From Saccoglossus kowalevskii (Eukaryota > Hemichordata > Enteropneusta > Harrimaniidae), in contig NW_003116454.1 of the NCBI RefSeq assembly GCF_000003605.2, positions 660,602 through 692,381 on the forward strand: DNA of 31,780 nucleotides, given 5' to 3'. This document shows, one piece after another, positions 31,397 through 31,780 of the stretch. The position numbers and the translations under genes are program-made. The notes under the pieces were generated by a model. The model was not told where the DNA came from. It ran no database searches and was given only the letters and a program-made list of their open reading frames with translations. Numbering within the stretch: position 1 is the stretch's first letter; every line of letters begins with the position of its first letter.

Positions 31397-31724
31397 TTTT
31401 TCACTGAAAACTATGATTTGGTTTTAGTAATTTGGGAACTGTAGTGACAATGAAGTGAGGTGTAACAAAATTACTGTTAAATACTTTATTTTAGCTGGAA
31501 TTAATTTTCGTTGAAAAGACTTTTGGGGTGGTTTGTATGGAATTTATTTTTCATTGATTTTTGGCAAGTTGAATGTAAAATATATGAAAAATAGTATATT
31601 CGCTGGATTTTATTTTCACTGAATCACTATTTCAGCGAAAATAGCGAAAATTAATTCCAAGCGAAAATAAAGTATTTAACAGCAGCTTAAAAGTACTCTC
31701 AGATATCCTCTTTTTGTCTTTTTT
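31397..31724 (+). repeat. Intron 9 copy of the duplicated segment, split by a MITE
   Basis: It matches 28978-29098 on both sides of the MITE at 31474-31682. The left half ends AACAAAATTA and the right half resumes GCTTAAAAGTACTCTCAGAT. It ends in a T run directly followed by the hairpin element at 31725. Confidence 0.85.
31474..31682. mobile_element. TA-flanked MITE, family A copy 2 (intact ends)
   Basis: The ends CTGTTAAATACTTTATTTT and AAAATAAAGTATTTAACAG open nearly perfect inverted termini of about 37 bp. The left flank is TA; the right flank is CA, presumably a mutated TA. It shares its body with 6952-7135. The empty paralogous site at 29052 confirms the borders. No coding capacity. Confidence 0.85.
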
Positions 31725-31780
31725 AGTCCCCGTTCGGACGGAGTCCGAAAACGGGGACTTATGTTTTGCCCTGTGTGCGT
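31725..31780 (+). mobile_element. Hairpin-headed repeat element, third family member (cut by window end)
   Basis: AGTCCCCGTTCGGAC, a three-base loop and GTCCGAAAACGGGGACT form a strong hairpin (31725-31759), followed by TATGTTTTGCCCTGTGTGCG. The layout (leading hairpin with a GGGGACT/AGCT-type foot, then TTAT and a CGT-rich stretch) parallels the elements at 9094 and 13466 although the stem sequence differs. The rest lies outside the window. Confidence 0.55.

Overview
The window looks like a piece of an animal nuclear genome from a draft assembly, and not a bacterial or viral one. It is A+T-rich, has two runs of N (10428-10931 and 21382-21651), no operons, very few long open frames, many short transposon relics, and small exons with canonical AG/GT borders separated by large introns. 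The repeat style (hairpin-headed elements, TA-flanked MITEs, elements ending in CAGGGTTCTCCCCAG) suggests a marine invertebrate, perhaps a hemichordate, echinoderm or mollusc. That placement is an impression, not a proof.

The main gene lies on the + strand and fills most of the window. It encodes a long coiled-coil protein that I cannot name. Eight coding exons (15883-31254) join in perfect phase into 405 codons if translation starts at the Met at 15913. A basic, Ser/Pro-rich start and an acidic Ser-rich stretch are followed by almost continuous charged heptad-like helix. The gene continues past the right edge. A candidate non-coding first exon (about 4760-4904) sits just downstream of a perfect CRE palindrome and ends in a GTAAGT donor. 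This would give introns 1 and 2 lengths of about 11 kb and 10 kb.

Other coding fragments are on the - strand. At the left edge is one membrane-spanning exon resembling an SLC28 concentrative nucleoside transporter. At 3517-3661 is a probable 3'-terminal exon with poly(A) signals. At 14971-15135 is a well-bounded internal exon of 55 codons, and at 22276-22317 a possible first exon. The last two lie inside introns of the coiled-coil gene and may belong to nested or overlapping antisense genes.

The introns are a collection of mobile DNA. There are two copies of one TA-flanked MITE family (6952-7135 and 31474-31682), a second MITE abutting the first copy (7140-7275), an 805-bp element with long perfect inverted termini (20513-21317), and a 1.25-kb hAT-like element with a 21-bp-pitch subterminal motif array (10225-11472). 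Three elements begin with a strong hairpin (9094, 13466, 31725). A decayed pogo/Tigger-type DDE transposase lies at 30550-30940 on the - strand. A large two-part minisatellite (29535-30195) and a recent about 207-bp tandem duplication (17937-18335) are also present.

I found no CRISPR, phage or bacterial-type system. The most informative signals are a MITE insertion with a matching empty paralogous site in the same gene, the hairpin-headed repeat families, and the antisense exons.
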